Positions 43,920-52,417 of a DNA stretch of 64,000 nt are shown here, one piece after another. Positions within the stretch are counted from its first letter, which is position 1. Every line of letters begins with the position of its first letter. Both the position numbers and the translations under genes were made by a program. Under the pieces are notes generated by a model that searched no databases, had not been told where the DNA came from, and saw only the letters and a list, made by a program, of their open reading frames with translations. This DNA is from an uncultured Lachnospiraceae bacterium (GTDB lineage Bacteria; Bacillota; Clostridia; Lachnospirales; Lachnospiraceae). Location of the stretch: contig CANRJG010000004.1 of the NCBI GenBank assembly GCA_947630875.1, positions 1 to 64,000 of the forward strand, read 5' to 3'.

Positions 43920-44236
43920 AGTGGTACAAAGCGCTTTTTGTAGGAGAGCGGGCCGCAGGCAAGACGGACAAAATCAAAGAACGCTTCCTGCAGGGCCGTA
44001 AATGCAGAAATGTATTTTTGATTACGCTTCCGGCCAATCCGGAAAATATGCTGGATATTATTCCATACAATCTGGGCATGATAATGACATGGCGGGAACT
44101 TTCCGTGATCGGCGTCGCCGTGACCAGGCAGGAAGCGGTGCTGCTGACCGAACGCATCCTGCAAAAGGTCTATGATGAAACGCAGGATGTGAAGGTGAAA
44201 GAATACTTTTCCGCAGAGGATTGTTGGAAAAACTAG
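43916..44236 (+). CDS. Small conserved-looking protein, function unknown
   Basis: A 106-aa protein I cannot assign. It reads as real coding sequence: the ATG overlaps the DJ-1 stop by 4 bases and the next gene follows in 18 bases. The N-terminus KALFVGERAAGKTDKI matches a Walker A pattern (GxxxxGKT), but the protein is too small for a full P-loop domain and no Walker B is seen. The middle PANPENMLDIIPYN looks like a conserved block. No signal peptide or membrane segment. It may act with the DJ-1 protein. Confidence 0.6.
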   Translation: MKWYKALFVGERAAGKTDKIKERFLQGRKCRNVFLITLPANPENMLDIIPYNLGMIMTWRELSVIGVAVTRQEAVLLTERILQKVYDETQDVKVKEYFSAEDCWKN

Positions 44237-44254
44237 CAGGCGTAAGGAGTCGGT

Positions 44255-45079
44255 ATGACGGTATTTTTGCTTATTTTAAAAATCATCGGCTGTGTGATCG
44301 CCTTGCTGCTTCTGCTGGTGATCGCGGTATTTACGATTCCGGTGTTTTATCAGGGGACTGTGGATTATGACGAAAGCTGCATGGCATACTTTCGGCTGCG
44401 TTTTTTCTTCGGACTGCTGACAGTGACTTTCAGTACCCAAAAAGAACAGAAATTCCGGATTCGTATCTGCGGGATTTCCCTTCGTGGGAAAAAACCTGCA
44501 AAGACCCGGCAGAAAAAGAAAACCGCCCCGTCGGATGCAGCAGGATCGCCGGATGCGCTTACGGAACCGGCGAAAGACAAAACACCGGATACAGAAACAG
44601 CGGACAAACGAAAAAAAGCACAGCGCAGTTCTGACACCGCCGAAACAAAAGAACCGTTTCGAGACCGTCTGAAACGGTGGAAGGATTCCGTGAAAGAAAA
44701 ATTCCGGAAATGTAAAACCATCGCGGACAGGCTCCGTCAGCTGAAGGCCATGCTGGAAGAGGAAGAAACGGCTGCGGCGCTGCGGGAGACCAAAGCGCAT
44801 ACGCTGAAAATACTAAAGCACATCCGGCCGAGAAAATCCGATCTGACGCTGACCGTCGGGCTGGACGACCCTGCGGATACCGGATTTCTGATGGCGGCGC
44901 TTTCCGCTGTATATCCGCTTTACGCAGACTGGGTAAAAATCGACGCGGTTTTTGACCGGAAGATCATCCGTATCAAAGGCTCCGTCAGAGGCCGCATTGT
45001 CAGCGCTTACGCTGCGTGGCATGTGCTTTTGACACTCCGGAATCAGAAAATCAGAGATATCATCAATCAATACAGATAA
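44255..45079 (+). CDS. ytfI: DUF2953 protein (YtfI-like)
   Basis: A 274-aa protein with one N-terminal membrane helix (about 3-28), a charged Lys/Glu/Thr linker (about 78-150) and a C-terminal DUF2953 domain (SDLTLTVGLDDPADTGFLMAALSAVYPLYA). It lies directly before ytfJ, as YtfI does in Bacillus, where the pair belongs to the spore/germination gene set. Role unknown; membrane-associated. Confidence 0.82.
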   Translation: MTVFLLILKIIGCVIALLLLLVIAVFTIPVFYQGTVDYDESCMAYFRLRFFFGLLTVTFSTQKEQKFRIRICGISLRGKKPAKTRQKKKTAPSDAAGSPDALTEPAKDKTPDTETADKRKKAQRSSDTAETKEPFRDRLKRWKDSVKEKFRKCKTIADRLRQLKAMLEEEETAAALRETKAHTLKILKHIRPRKSDLTLTVGLDDPADTGFLMAALSAVYPLYADWVKIDAVFDRKIIRIKGSVRGRIVSAYAAWHVLLTLRNQKIRDIINQYR

Positions 45080-45093
45080 GCGAGGTAGGATCA

Positions 45094-45471
45094 ATGGAAA
45101 AAAACAGTTTTAAGGATACGGTGACTTCGCTGATCGAGGGCATGGATCAGTATTTTACCACAAAAACCGTGGTAGGCGAAGCCATTCATATCGACGGGAC
45201 CATCGTGGTGCCGCTGGTGGACGTGTCATTCGGCATCGGCGCAGGCACCATGGCCCAGGACAAAAAGAACAATGGCGGCGGCGGTATGGGCGCAAAGATG
45301 ACCCCCAGCGCCATGCTGGTGATCAATGAGGGCAAGGTGCGTCTGGTCAACGTCAGACAGCAGGACGGCCTGACCAAGATCCTGGATATGGTGCCGGATC
45401 TGCTGGACCGCTTCAAAAAAGACGACAAGTCGGAAACGGCAGCAGCAGAAGAAGAAAAAAACACGGACTGA
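45094..45471 (+). CDS. ytfJ: GerW-family sporulation protein YtfJ
   Basis: A 125-aa protein matching GerW/YtfJ: FKDTVTSLIEGMDQYFTTKTVVGEAI, VPLVDVSFGIGAG, and the glycine-rich GGGGGMGAKMTPSAMLVI-type loop, with an acidic tail. In Bacillus, YtfJ is required for L-alanine germination. ATG 45094 follows AGGTAGGA, 14 bases after ytfI; the ATG at 45016 lies inside ytfI and gives unrelated sequence. Confidence 0.93.
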   Translation: MEKNSFKDTVTSLIEGMDQYFTTKTVVGEAIHIDGTIVVPLVDVSFGIGAGTMAQDKKNNGGGGMGAKMTPSAMLVINEGKVRLVNVRQQDGLTKILDMVPDLLDRFKKDDKSETAAAEEEKNTD

Positions 45472-45548
45472 CCTGCTGCGGACAGGCATAGTTTTTTACG
45501 GATGCGTCATAGCATAGTAGCATGAGATCCATTTGCCCGGAGGAAGAT

Positions 45549-45695
45549 ATGAAACGACTTGGCGGACTGGCATTGCTGTGCATCGCATTCGGAATGATGC
45601 TGATGGTGTTTTTACCGGTCAATTTCTGGACAGTCAGCTGCATTATACTGCTGCTGTTGATCGGGTATAATCTGTTTTGCTGCGGCTGCAAATAG
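45549..45695 (+). CDS. Small membrane protein of 48 residues
   Basis: A short frame from ATG 45549, with CGGAGGAAGAT just before it, to TAG 45693-45695: MKRLGGLALLCIAFGMMLMV, then a second hydrophobic segment (about 28-43) ending in LFCCGCK. It forms a two-helix hairpin with a short VNFW loop and a Cys-rich end. The good ribosome binding site and composition support it as real; I recall similar small proteins after ytfJ in Clostridia. Function unknown. Confidence 0.65.
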   Translation: MKRLGGLALLCIAFGMMLMVFLPVNFWTVSCIILLLLIGYNLFCCGCK

Positions 45696-45710
45696 AAAAG
45701 AAAAAAAGTT

Positions 45711-45740
45711 CTTGCATTATAGGAATCATTTTGTTAAAAT
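45711..45740 (+). promoter_or_regulatory. Candidate promoter of rpmB
   Basis: TAAAAT at 45735-45740 with TTCTTG at 45711-45716 (18-base spacer) or TTGCAT at 45714-45719 (15-base spacer), in an AT-rich stretch 57 bases before rpmB. Confidence 0.45.
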
Positions 45741-45796
45741 ATTCCTCGGTTCGGTCTGTATAAGGCCAATTCATGTCGATAAGGAGGTGCAAGAAG

Positions 45797-45982
45797 ATGG
45801 CAAAATGCGCAATTTGTGAAAAATCAGTTCATTTCGGCAACGCTGTGAGCCATTCACACAGGAGATCAAACAAGATCTGGAAACCGAATGTAAAATCCGT
45901 CAGGGTTAAGGTCAACGGTGCCGCAAAGAAGATGTACGTCTGTACTTCCTGTTTAAGGTCAGGGAAAGTAGAACGTGCCTGA
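45797..45982 (+). CDS. rpmB: 50S ribosomal protein L28
   Basis: A 61-aa L28 of the zinc-ribbon type: CAICEKSV near the start and CTSCLRSGKVERA at the end give two CxxC pairs, so the protein likely binds zinc. ATG 45797 follows AAGGAGGTGCAAGAAG. A terminator follows in 16 bases; in many Firmicutes rpmB stands before yloU-yloV as here. Confidence 0.97.
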   Translation: MAKCAICEKSVHFGNAVSHSHRRSNKIWKPNVKSVRVKVNGAAKKMYVCTSCLRSGKVERA

Positions 45983-45997
45983 GAGGCAGTCAGAAAT

Positions 45998-46025
45998 GCC
46001 GGTGAAAATGCTTCACCGGCTTTTT
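45998..46025 (+). terminator. Terminator after rpmB
   Basis: GCCGGTGAA/TTCACCGGC, 9-bp perfect stem with an AATGC loop, followed by TTTTT. Confidence 0.9.
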
Positions 46026-46131
46026 CTTTGTTTACTTTTTCGGTGATATGTAGTAGAATAAACTAACAGTTTTCCGGCTTTCTCTGCCGGAAACAAAATG
46101 AAAGCCGATGGATACAGGAGGTTTCCTCTGC

Positions 46132-46488
46132 ATGAAAGGAAAGTATATTAGCCAGTTTGGAGATATTACGATCAATTCCAACGTCATAGCGACCTGCGCG
46201 GGCAGCGCCGCGGTGGAGTGCTTCGGGATCGTGGGAATGGCATGGGTCAACGTCAAGGACGGCATGGTGAAACTGCTGCGCCGGGACAGCTGGGGCAAGG
46301 GCATTTCCATTCAGTTCGAAAACAATCGGATCCTGATCGATTGTCACGTCATCGTAGCTTACGGGGTCAATATTCCTGCCGTAACGGAAAATCTCATTTC
46401 CAATGTAAAATACAAGGTGGAAGAAATCACCGGATTTGAGGTTGCGGAAGTCAATATTTACGTCGAAGGCGTTCGCGCGATTGATTAA
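46132..46488 (+). CDS. yloU: Asp23/Gls24 family envelope-stress protein YloU
   Basis: A 118-aa protein with the Asp23 fold signature: GDITINSNVIATCAGSAAVECFGIVGM, YGVNIPAVTENLISNVKYKVEEITGFEV and VNIYVEGV. Family members are membrane-peripheral stress proteins, here partnered with YloV. ATG 46132 is chosen because CAGGAGG lies 10 bases ahead; the ATG at 46108 has none. It is 20 bases from the yloV start. Confidence 0.93.
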   Translation: MKGKYISQFGDITINSNVIATCAGSAAVECFGIVGMAWVNVKDGMVKLLRRDSWGKGISIQFENNRILIDCHVIVAYGVNIPAVTENLISNVKYKVEEITGFEVAEVNIYVEGVRAID

Positions 46489-46508
46489 TGAGTATGGAGG
46501 AAAATAAA

Positions 46509-48161
46509 GTGTCTCTCACAACGATTAATGAGGTAGTTTTAGAGCGGATGTTTCTGACGGGCGCAGCCAATCTGGAAGCGCATAAGGATCGAATCAACGA
46601 GCTGAATGTATTCCCGGTGCCTGACGGCGATACGGGAACCAATATGACGCTGACGATTCTTTCCGCAGTCAAAGAGGTCAATGCTTTAACCAAACCGGAT
46701 ATCAGCGCCATTGCCAAAGCCGTTTCCATTGGATCGCTGAAAGGCGCCAGAGGAAATTCCGGCGTGATTCTTTCGCAGCTTTTGAGAGGCTTTGCAAAAG
46801 ATATAGAAAATTGCAGCAGTCTGGATACAAAAAAACTTGCGGCCGCGTCACAGAAGGCCGTGGAAACGGCATATAAGGCCGTCATGAAGCCGAAGGAAGG
46901 CACGATTCTGACTGTGGCGAGAGAAGCCGCGGAAAAGGCCAGGGAGCTGGCCAAAACCATGGAGGAAATGGAACCCTTCCTCGCGGCCGTGATTGAACAC
47001 GCGCAGCAGACACTGGAAAAAACCCCCGATATGCTTCCGGTACTGAAGGAAGCCGGCGTGGTGGATTCCGGCGGCGAAGGTCTGATCCGTTTTCTGCAGG
47101 GCATGTATGAGGGTCTCTGCGGCCGGGAAATCGTGGCGGAAAAACCGGCGGCAAATGCCGGCACCAGCGCGGATCTTTATGCGCCGGTAGAAGACGATTA
47201 TACGGAAATTACTTTCGGTTACTGTACGGAATTTATCGTCAATCTGGATAAACCGCTTTCCGAGAAGGAAGAAAATAAATTAAAGGCGTTTCTTAACTCC
47301 ATCGGCGATTCCATCGTCTGCGTCAACGTGGACGACATACTGAAAATCCACGTGCATACCGATGAACCGGGAAACGCGCTGCAAAAAGGACTTTCCTACG
47401 GGTCTCTGTCCCACATTAAAATCGACAACATGCGGGAAGAATACGAGGAACGCCGACAGAAGATGAAAGCGCAGACGGAAAAAACGGAAGGGTCCGGGCC
47501 GCGGAAGAAATTCGGGTTCGTTTCCGTTGCCGCCGGCGAAGGGTTCGGGGAAATTTTCAAAAACATCGGCGTGGATTCGCTGATTGAAGGCGGACAGACC
47601 ATGAATCCCAGCACGGAAGATATGCTTTCCGCCATTGAAGGAGTGAATGCCGATACGGTTTTTATACTGCCAAACAATTCCAATATCATTATGGCGGCGG
47701 AGCAGGCGAAGGAACTGGTGACGGATAAGCACATCGTCGTACTGCCCACAAAGACGCTGCCCCAGGGTATTTCGGCAATGATCGCCTTTATGAACGATCA
47801 GTCGCCGGAGGACAATGAAGCCGCGATGCGGGAGGCCATCGGCTGCGTGAAGTCCGGACAGGTGACCTATGCGGTGCGGGATACCGCCATTGACGGCAAG
47901 GAAATCCATGAAAATGACATTATCGGTATCGGAGACGATACGCTGGTGGCCGGCAGAGAGATTGAGCAGACCACGGCGGATTTACTGGAGGAGCTGATCG
48001 ATGAGGACAGCGAACTGATCAGCATCTATTACGGCATTGACATCAGCGAGGAGCAGGCTGGGGCGCTGCAGGAAGCGCTGGAAGCCCTGTATCCGGACTG
48101 CGACGTGGAACTGCAGTACGGCGGACAGCCGGTTTACTATTATATTGTTTCAGTCGAATAG
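46509..48161 (+). CDS. yloV: DAK2-domain kinase YloV (FakA-like)
   Basis: A 550-aa protein: an N-terminal DhaL/DAK2 nucleotide domain (about 1-200, NVFPVPDGDTGTNMTLT, SLKGARGNSGVILSQ) and a C-terminal DAK1-like domain (about 310-550). The family includes FakA, which phosphorylates fatty acids held by DegV-like FakB. GTG 46509 is selected: ATGGAGGAA lies 7 bases before it and the product MSLTTINEVV matches the usual YloV start; ATGs at 46488 and 46494 are also open. Confidence 0.92.
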   Translation: MSLTTINEVVLERMFLTGAANLEAHKDRINELNVFPVPDGDTGTNMTLTILSAVKEVNALTKPDISAIAKAVSIGSLKGARGNSGVILSQLLRGFAKDIENCSSLDTKKLAAASQKAVETAYKAVMKPKEGTILTVAREAAEKARELAKTMEEMEPFLAAVIEHAQQTLEKTPDMLPVLKEAGVVDSGGEGLIRFLQGMYEGLCGREIVAEKPAANAGTSADLYAPVEDDYTEITFGYCTEFIVNLDKPLSEKEENKLKAFLNSIGDSIVCVNVDDILKIHVHTDEPGNALQKGLSYGSLSHIKIDNMREEYEERRQKMKAQTEKTEGSGPRKKFGFVSVAAGEGFGEIFKNIGVDSLIEGGQTMNPSTEDMLSAIEGVNADTVFILPNNSNIIMAAEQAKELVTDKHIVVLPTKTLPQGISAMIAFMNDQSPEDNEAAMREAIGCVKSGQVTYAVRDTAIDGKEIHENDIIGIGDDTLVAGREIEQTTADLLEELIDEDSELISIYYGIDISEEQAGALQEALEALYPDCDVELQYGGQPVYYYIVSVE

Positions 48162-48172
48162 CAAGCGCAGAG

Positions 48173-48213
48173 AGAGAATGCAAATGCAGAAACTGCCTTT
48201 ACATTCTCTTTTT
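48173..48213 (+). terminator. Probable terminator after yloV
   Basis: AGAGAATG (48173-48180) pairs with CATTCTCT (48202-48209), enclosing a smaller GCA/TGC hairpin, followed by a short T-run. Confidence 0.6.
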
Positions 48214-48263
48214 ACGGTCAGTACCATCTGCCGGCAGCAGGAGAGGGACCGGAGGATCACGGC

Positions 48264-50324
48264 ATGATTTTTTTGAATGATTCGGTCAGAGAACTGCATA
48301 AAATCGGTCCGAAAACGGAGGCGCTGTACAACAAACTGGGTATTTACACCATCCGGGATCTGATCCGCTATTTTCCCAGAGACTATTTTGTATACGGGGA
48401 GCCGGCGGATCCGTCGCAGCTGGAAGAAGGCCGGATTCTGGCGCTGGAAGGGGTTGTGGCTTCCGCGCCGCTGTCCAAACGGACCCAGCGGGGAGACATG
48501 GTGCTGGTCTGGTTTCGGACGGGGGATGTGTTGGTGCAGCTCCTGTGGTTTGGAATGCCGTATATCCGGTCCACTGTAAAGAAAAACATGCGCTTTGTAA
48601 TGCACGGAAGGCTGGAAACCAAAAACGGCAGATATCAGATGATCCATCCGAAGGTGTTTACACCGGCGGATTATGAAAAAGTGAAAAATAAGATGCTTCC
48701 GGTGTATCGCCTGACCAAAGGCCTGACCAATAAGCTGATTACGGAAACCATGGGCGAGGCACTGGAAATTTTCCGGGCTTCTGCGGAGTATGACATGGAA
48801 TGTCTGCCCTTTGGACTGGAAAAAGAGCACGGACTGATTCCTTTCGGCGAAGCGGTATGCGCGCTGCATTTTCCGTCAGATAAAGCCTCGTTTTTGAAGG
48901 CACGCAGGCGGTTTGTGTTTGAAGAACTGTTTTTCTTTCAGTATGGCCTGAAGCAGCTGGAAAAAGAACAGCCGGCACGGTACAACCTGTATCCCGTCAC
49001 GGATTTTTCCCTCTGCCGGGAATGGCTGGAAACGCTTCCCTTTACACCCACGCAGGATCAGTACCGGGCTATGGAAGCGGTGCGGGCAGATTTAAAGGGC
49101 GAGCGTGTGATGCGGCGGATGCTGCAGGGCGACGTAGGCTCCGGAAAAACACTGGTGGCATTTTACGCGGCCCTGGCGGCCTGTGCCAACGGGTACCAGG
49201 CGGCGGTGATGGCGCCTACGGAGGTGCTGGCCAAACAGCATTATGAAACCTGTTCGGCCTGGTGCAGTCAGCTGCACAGACAGGTTCGTGTGGTACTTTT
49301 GACCGGCGCATTAAAGGCGAAGGAAAAGGCGGAAGCTTACCGGCAGATTGCTTCCGGAGAGGCACAGCTGATCATCGGTACCCATGCGGTGATTCAGGAT
49401 GCGGTGACCTTTCATCAGCTGGCGCTGGTGGTCATCGATGAACAGCATCGGTTCGGCGTGGTGCAGCGGGCGGCGCTGACGGAAAAAGGGGCGCAGGTAC
49501 ATTCCCTGTATATGACCGCAACGCCGATTCCAAGAACTCTGGCACTGCTGCTGTACGGCAACACCGATATATCGGAACTGGCGGAAAAACCGGCGGACCG
49601 TCTTCCCATTAAAAACTGCATGATTCCGTTTTCCAAACGAAAAACGGCATTTCAGTTTATATACAAAGAGATTGAAAACGGGCATCAGGCATTTATCATT
49701 TGCCCGATGATCGAAGAAAACGAGATGTTTGCCTGTGAGAACATCGAGGATTATCAGAAGCAGGTGCGGGCCTTTTTCGGGACGAAGGCAAAGACCGGCA
49801 TCCTGCACGGCCGGATGAGCGGCGAAAAGAAAGAGGAGATTATGGCGGCATTTGCCGCCGGAAAGATCGATATTCTGATCTCTACCACCGTCATTGAAGT
49901 GGGCATTGATATTCCCAATGCGACGGTGATGATGATTGAAAATGCGGAGCGATTCGGTTTAAGTCAGCTGCATCAGCTGCGGGGCCGGGTGGGCAGAGGT
50001 AAGGCACAGTCCTATTGCATCTTTGTCAATGTCGCGGATACGAAAGAAAGCAGGGAGCGGCTGGAAGTGCTGGTACGGTCCAATGACGGCTTTTATATTG
50101 CCGGAGAAGATTTGAAACTGCGGGGGCCCGGCGAGCTCTTCGGCTGCCGGCAGAGCGGGGAAATGGACTTTGTGTTTGCCGATATTTACCGGGACAGCGA
50201 TATCCTTTCCGCCGTGTCCGACGCGGTGCGAAAAACGTGTTCACAAACTCTTTCAGAGGCAGACGGGATGCGGATTTCGGATGGTCTGATGAAGTTTGGA
50301 AATCATGAAATCCAGACCATATGA
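48264..50324 (+). CDS. recG: ATP-dependent DNA helicase RecG
   Basis: A 686-aa branch-migration helicase that remodels stalled forks and Holliday junctions. Order: N-terminal wedge/OB domain (about 1-250), helicase lobes with Walker A GDVGSGKT near 289 and the DEQH box (IDEQHRFGV) near 392, TATPIPRTLALLLYG and QLRGRVGRG in lobe 2. Length fits the family. It lies about 100 bases after yloV, the same neighbourhood as in Bacillus but without sdaA genes. Confidence 0.97.
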   Translation: MIFLNDSVRELHKIGPKTEALYNKLGIYTIRDLIRYFPRDYFVYGEPADPSQLEEGRILALEGVVASAPLSKRTQRGDMVLVWFRTGDVLVQLLWFGMPYIRSTVKKNMRFVMHGRLETKNGRYQMIHPKVFTPADYEKVKNKMLPVYRLTKGLTNKLITETMGEALEIFRASAEYDMECLPFGLEKEHGLIPFGEAVCALHFPSDKASFLKARRRFVFEELFFFQYGLKQLEKEQPARYNLYPVTDFSLCREWLETLPFTPTQDQYRAMEAVRADLKGERVMRRMLQGDVGSGKTLVAFYAALAACANGYQAAVMAPTEVLAKQHYETCSAWCSQLHRQVRVVLLTGALKAKEKAEAYRQIASGEAQLIIGTHAVIQDAVTFHQLALVVIDEQHRFGVVQRAALTEKGAQVHSLYMTATPIPRTLALLLYGNTDISELAEKPADRLPIKNCMIPFSKRKTAFQFIYKEIENGHQAFIICPMIEENEMFACENIEDYQKQVRAFFGTKAKTGILHGRMSGEKKEEIMAAFAAGKIDILISTTVIEVGIDIPNATVMMIENAERFGLSQLHQLRGRVGRGKAQSYCIFVNVADTKESRERLEVLVRSNDGFYIAGEDLKLRGPGELFGCRQSGEMDFVFADIYRDSDILSAVSDAVRKTCSQTLSEADGMRISDGLMKFGNHEIQTI

Positions 50325-50402
50325 AAATTCCGGAAATACCTGAAAAATCTGGCCTGTTGCGATTTCGTACAGATTTTGATACAGTATTTACAAATTGAAA
50401 AA

Positions 50403-51755
50403 ATGAACGGAACAAAAAGAAATATGCAGAAAATTTTGTTTTGTAAAAAAATTTTATATACTGTTCTCGCTGCTCTTTCTGTGGTGCTGGTAATACTGAT
50501 CTGTACGCAGATGCCAAAAGAAAAAAATCGTACTTCCAAAGATCAGCAGTCGACGGAAGTGCCGAAGAAAGATACAGACGCGTCCAGAATCGAGGAAGCT
50601 GGGCTGCTTGCCTCAGGATACGATTATGAAGCCGCGATCGCATTGTTAAGGGAAGTTCAGGGAGAGGAGAAGAAGGCCGAAGCTGCGGCGCTGATCTCCG
50701 ATTACGAAGCAAAACAGGGTATGCTGGTGGAATTTCCCGTCGATCAGGTGACGCATGTCTTTTTTCATACGCTCCTTTCCGATTATCAGCGGGGATTTGA
50801 CGGAGACTACAGAGCCGACGGTTATAATCAGGTCATGACAACGGTGGATGAATTTCAGAAGATCATTCAGCAGATGTATGAAAAAGGCTTCGTGATGGTG
50901 GATATCCATGATCTCGCCGGATACGTCCCGGATGGGGAGGGAAATCCGGTCTGGACTGAGAAGAAGATCATGCTTCCTCCCGATAAAAAGGCTTTCGTTC
51001 TGTCCCAGGACGACGTCTGTTACTATGAATATATGGAAGAGGATGGATTTCCGTCTTCCCTTTGTATCGATGAGAAGGGAAATATTACCAATCGGTATGT
51101 GAAAGCAGACGGAGAAACGGTTTACGGCGCTTATGATGTGGTGCCGCTGATTGAGGATTTTGTAAAAGAACATCCGGATTTCTCCTATCACGGGGCCCGG
51201 GGGCTCCTGGCATTGACCGGCTACAACGGCGTACTGGGATACCGGACTGACGATGAGTACCGGGACAAACTGGGGGAGGAAGCCTGGCAGAAGCAGATCG
51301 CGGAGGCGAAGAAAGTCGCGGATAAGCTGAAAAGTCTGGGATGGGGCTTTGCCAGCCACAGCTGGGGCCATATCAACATGCAGACCTGTTCCTATGATAA
51401 TCTCGTAACGGACAGTGATAAATGGGAAACGCGGGTGAAGCCGATTATCGGCGAATGCGACGTGCTGATTTATCCCTTTGGCAGCGATATCGGCAACTGG
51501 ACGCCCTATGATGCTTCCAATGACAAATACAATTATCTGCGGGGCAAAGGCTTCCATTATTTCTGTAATGTAGACGCCTCTACGCCGGCCTGGGTGCAGA
51601 ATGCGGAGGGCTGTCTGCGGCAGGGCAGACGCAATCTGGACGGATACCGGATGTATTATGACATGATGAATGAAAATGTGGACTATCTGTCGGATCTGTT
51701 TGATGTCAATTCGGTATTTGATCCGCATCGGCCGGTGCCGGTGCCTGAAATGTAG
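50403..51755 (+). CDS. Secreted polysaccharide-deacetylase-like protein
   Basis: A 450-aa protein with an N-terminal membrane anchor (about 18-38), a charged linker, and a catalytic-like domain similar to NodB-type deacetylases: a FVLSQDDVCYYEY block holding the metal-site Asp pair, and FASHSWGHINM with two His. It may deacetylate peptidoglycan or an exopolysaccharide outside the cell. Start uncertain: ATG 50403 has no clear ribosome binding site; a TTG at 50376 and an ATG at 50424 are alternatives. It ends at TAG 51753-51755, after which the same frame stays open for 48 codons (next entry). Confidence 0.75.
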   Translation: MNGTKRNMQKILFCKKILYTVLAALSVVLVILICTQMPKEKNRTSKDQQSTEVPKKDTDASRIEEAGLLASGYDYEAAIALLREVQGEEKKAEAAALISDYEAKQGMLVEFPVDQVTHVFFHTLLSDYQRGFDGDYRADGYNQVMTTVDEFQKIIQQMYEKGFVMVDIHDLAGYVPDGEGNPVWTEKKIMLPPDKKAFVLSQDDVCYYEYMEEDGFPSSLCIDEKGNITNRYVKADGETVYGAYDVVPLIEDFVKEHPDFSYHGARGLLALTGYNGVLGYRTDDEYRDKLGEEAWQKQIAEAKKVADKLKSLGWGFASHSWGHINMQTCSYDNLVTDSDKWETRVKPIIGECDVLIYPFGSDIGNWTPYDASNDKYNYLRGKGFHYFCNVDASTPAWVQNAEGCLRQGRRNLDGYRMYYDMMNENVDYLSDLFDVNSVFDPHRPVPVPEM

Positions 51756-51902
51756 TATATAGTCCTCGGTTATGCAGCTTTTCACAAAGATATGGCAGAT
51801 ACCGATCCGAAAGAATCCGCTCCGACCGAATCCGAACCGTCAGACAGCAACGCTTCGACAGAAAATACCACAAACGATGAAACTGAGAATAAGATGACAT
51901 AA
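51756..51902 (+). other. Coding-like in-frame extension beyond the amber stop
   Basis: Directly after the TAG, the same frame continues YIVLGYAAFHKDMADTDPKE and then a Ser/Thr/Glu/Asp-rich low-complexity tail ending in ENKMT at TAA 51900-51902. The composition resembles an acidic surface-protein tail rather than random intergenic DNA. It could be a remnant of a longer C-terminus cut by a stop mutation, the end of a degraded other gene, or a read-through product. No ribosome binding site for an independent start is seen. Confidence 0.4.
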
Positions 51903-51940
51903 CGGACTGGAAAACAGGACAATCCAACACCTCTTCATCC

Positions 51941-51970
51941 TGCATACCGCCCCGCTTTCCCGCATACACT
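51941..51970 (+). promoter_or_regulatory. Candidate sigma-E promoter of spoIIID
   Basis: TGCATACC at 51941-51948 and CATACACT at 51963-51970, 14 bases apart, match the sigma-E -35 and -10 well. spoIIID is sigma-E-dependent in Bacillus and starts 29 bases downstream. Confidence 0.6.
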
Positions 51971-51999
51971 GTAGAAACACGGTGATTGCGGGGTTTACC

Positions 52000-52254
52000 T
52001 TGAAAAGTTATATAGAGGAGAGGGCAATAGAGATTGCGAATTATATTGTCGAAAACAACGCTACGGTCCGGCAGACCGCCGGAAAATTCGGTGTCAGCAA
52101 GAGCACGGTGCACAAGGACGTGGCAGACAGGCTTCTGGAAATTAATCCGGCGCTGGCGGCGCAGGTGCGGAAGGTGCTGGATATCAACAAGTCGGAACGG
52201 CACATACGCGGCGGCTTTGCGACCCGGGAAAAGTATCTGAAAAAGAATGCTTAA
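52000..52254 (+). CDS. spoIIID: Sporulation transcriptional regulator SpoIIID
   Basis: An 84-aa mother-cell DNA-binding protein, close to the family size (about 85-93). Starts MKSYIEERAIEIANYIVE and contains the helix-turn-helix TVRQTAGKFGVSKSTVHKDV, then LLEINPALAAQVRKVLD and RHIRGGFATREKY, all SpoIIID hallmarks. TTG 52000 is preferred over GTG 51982 since GCGGGG lies 6 bases ahead and the family N-terminus starts there. Directly followed by a terminator, so monocistronic. Confidence 0.95.
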   Translation: MKSYIEERAIEIANYIVENNATVRQTAGKFGVSKSTVHKDVADRLLEINPALAAQVRKVLDINKSERHIRGGFATREKYLKKNA

Positions 52255-52296
52255 AAAGAGCGGAAATGGTGTAAGCGCACTGTTTCCGCTCTTTTT
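52255..52296 (+). terminator. Terminator after spoIIID
   Basis: AAAGAGCGGAAA/TTTCCGCTCTTT, a 12-bp perfect stem with a 16-base loop, directly behind the stop, with a T-run. Confidence 0.9.
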
Positions 52297-52417
52297 AACT
52301 TCGGTTTTTACAAATCGATAGAACGGTTCGGGCTTTTGACGCTGTAATCATAGAATTGCCTGTTTCAAGGAATCGTGGTACAATGAGTACAGTTTGAAAC
52401 AAAGGAGTGTGGAAGCC

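Noticed and set aside
50646..51785. A 379-codon minus-strand frame
   Set aside because: It is antisense to the deacetylase-like gene; the plus-strand product has a signal anchor and a HSWGH motif, whereas this one is unstructured and Ile/His-rich.
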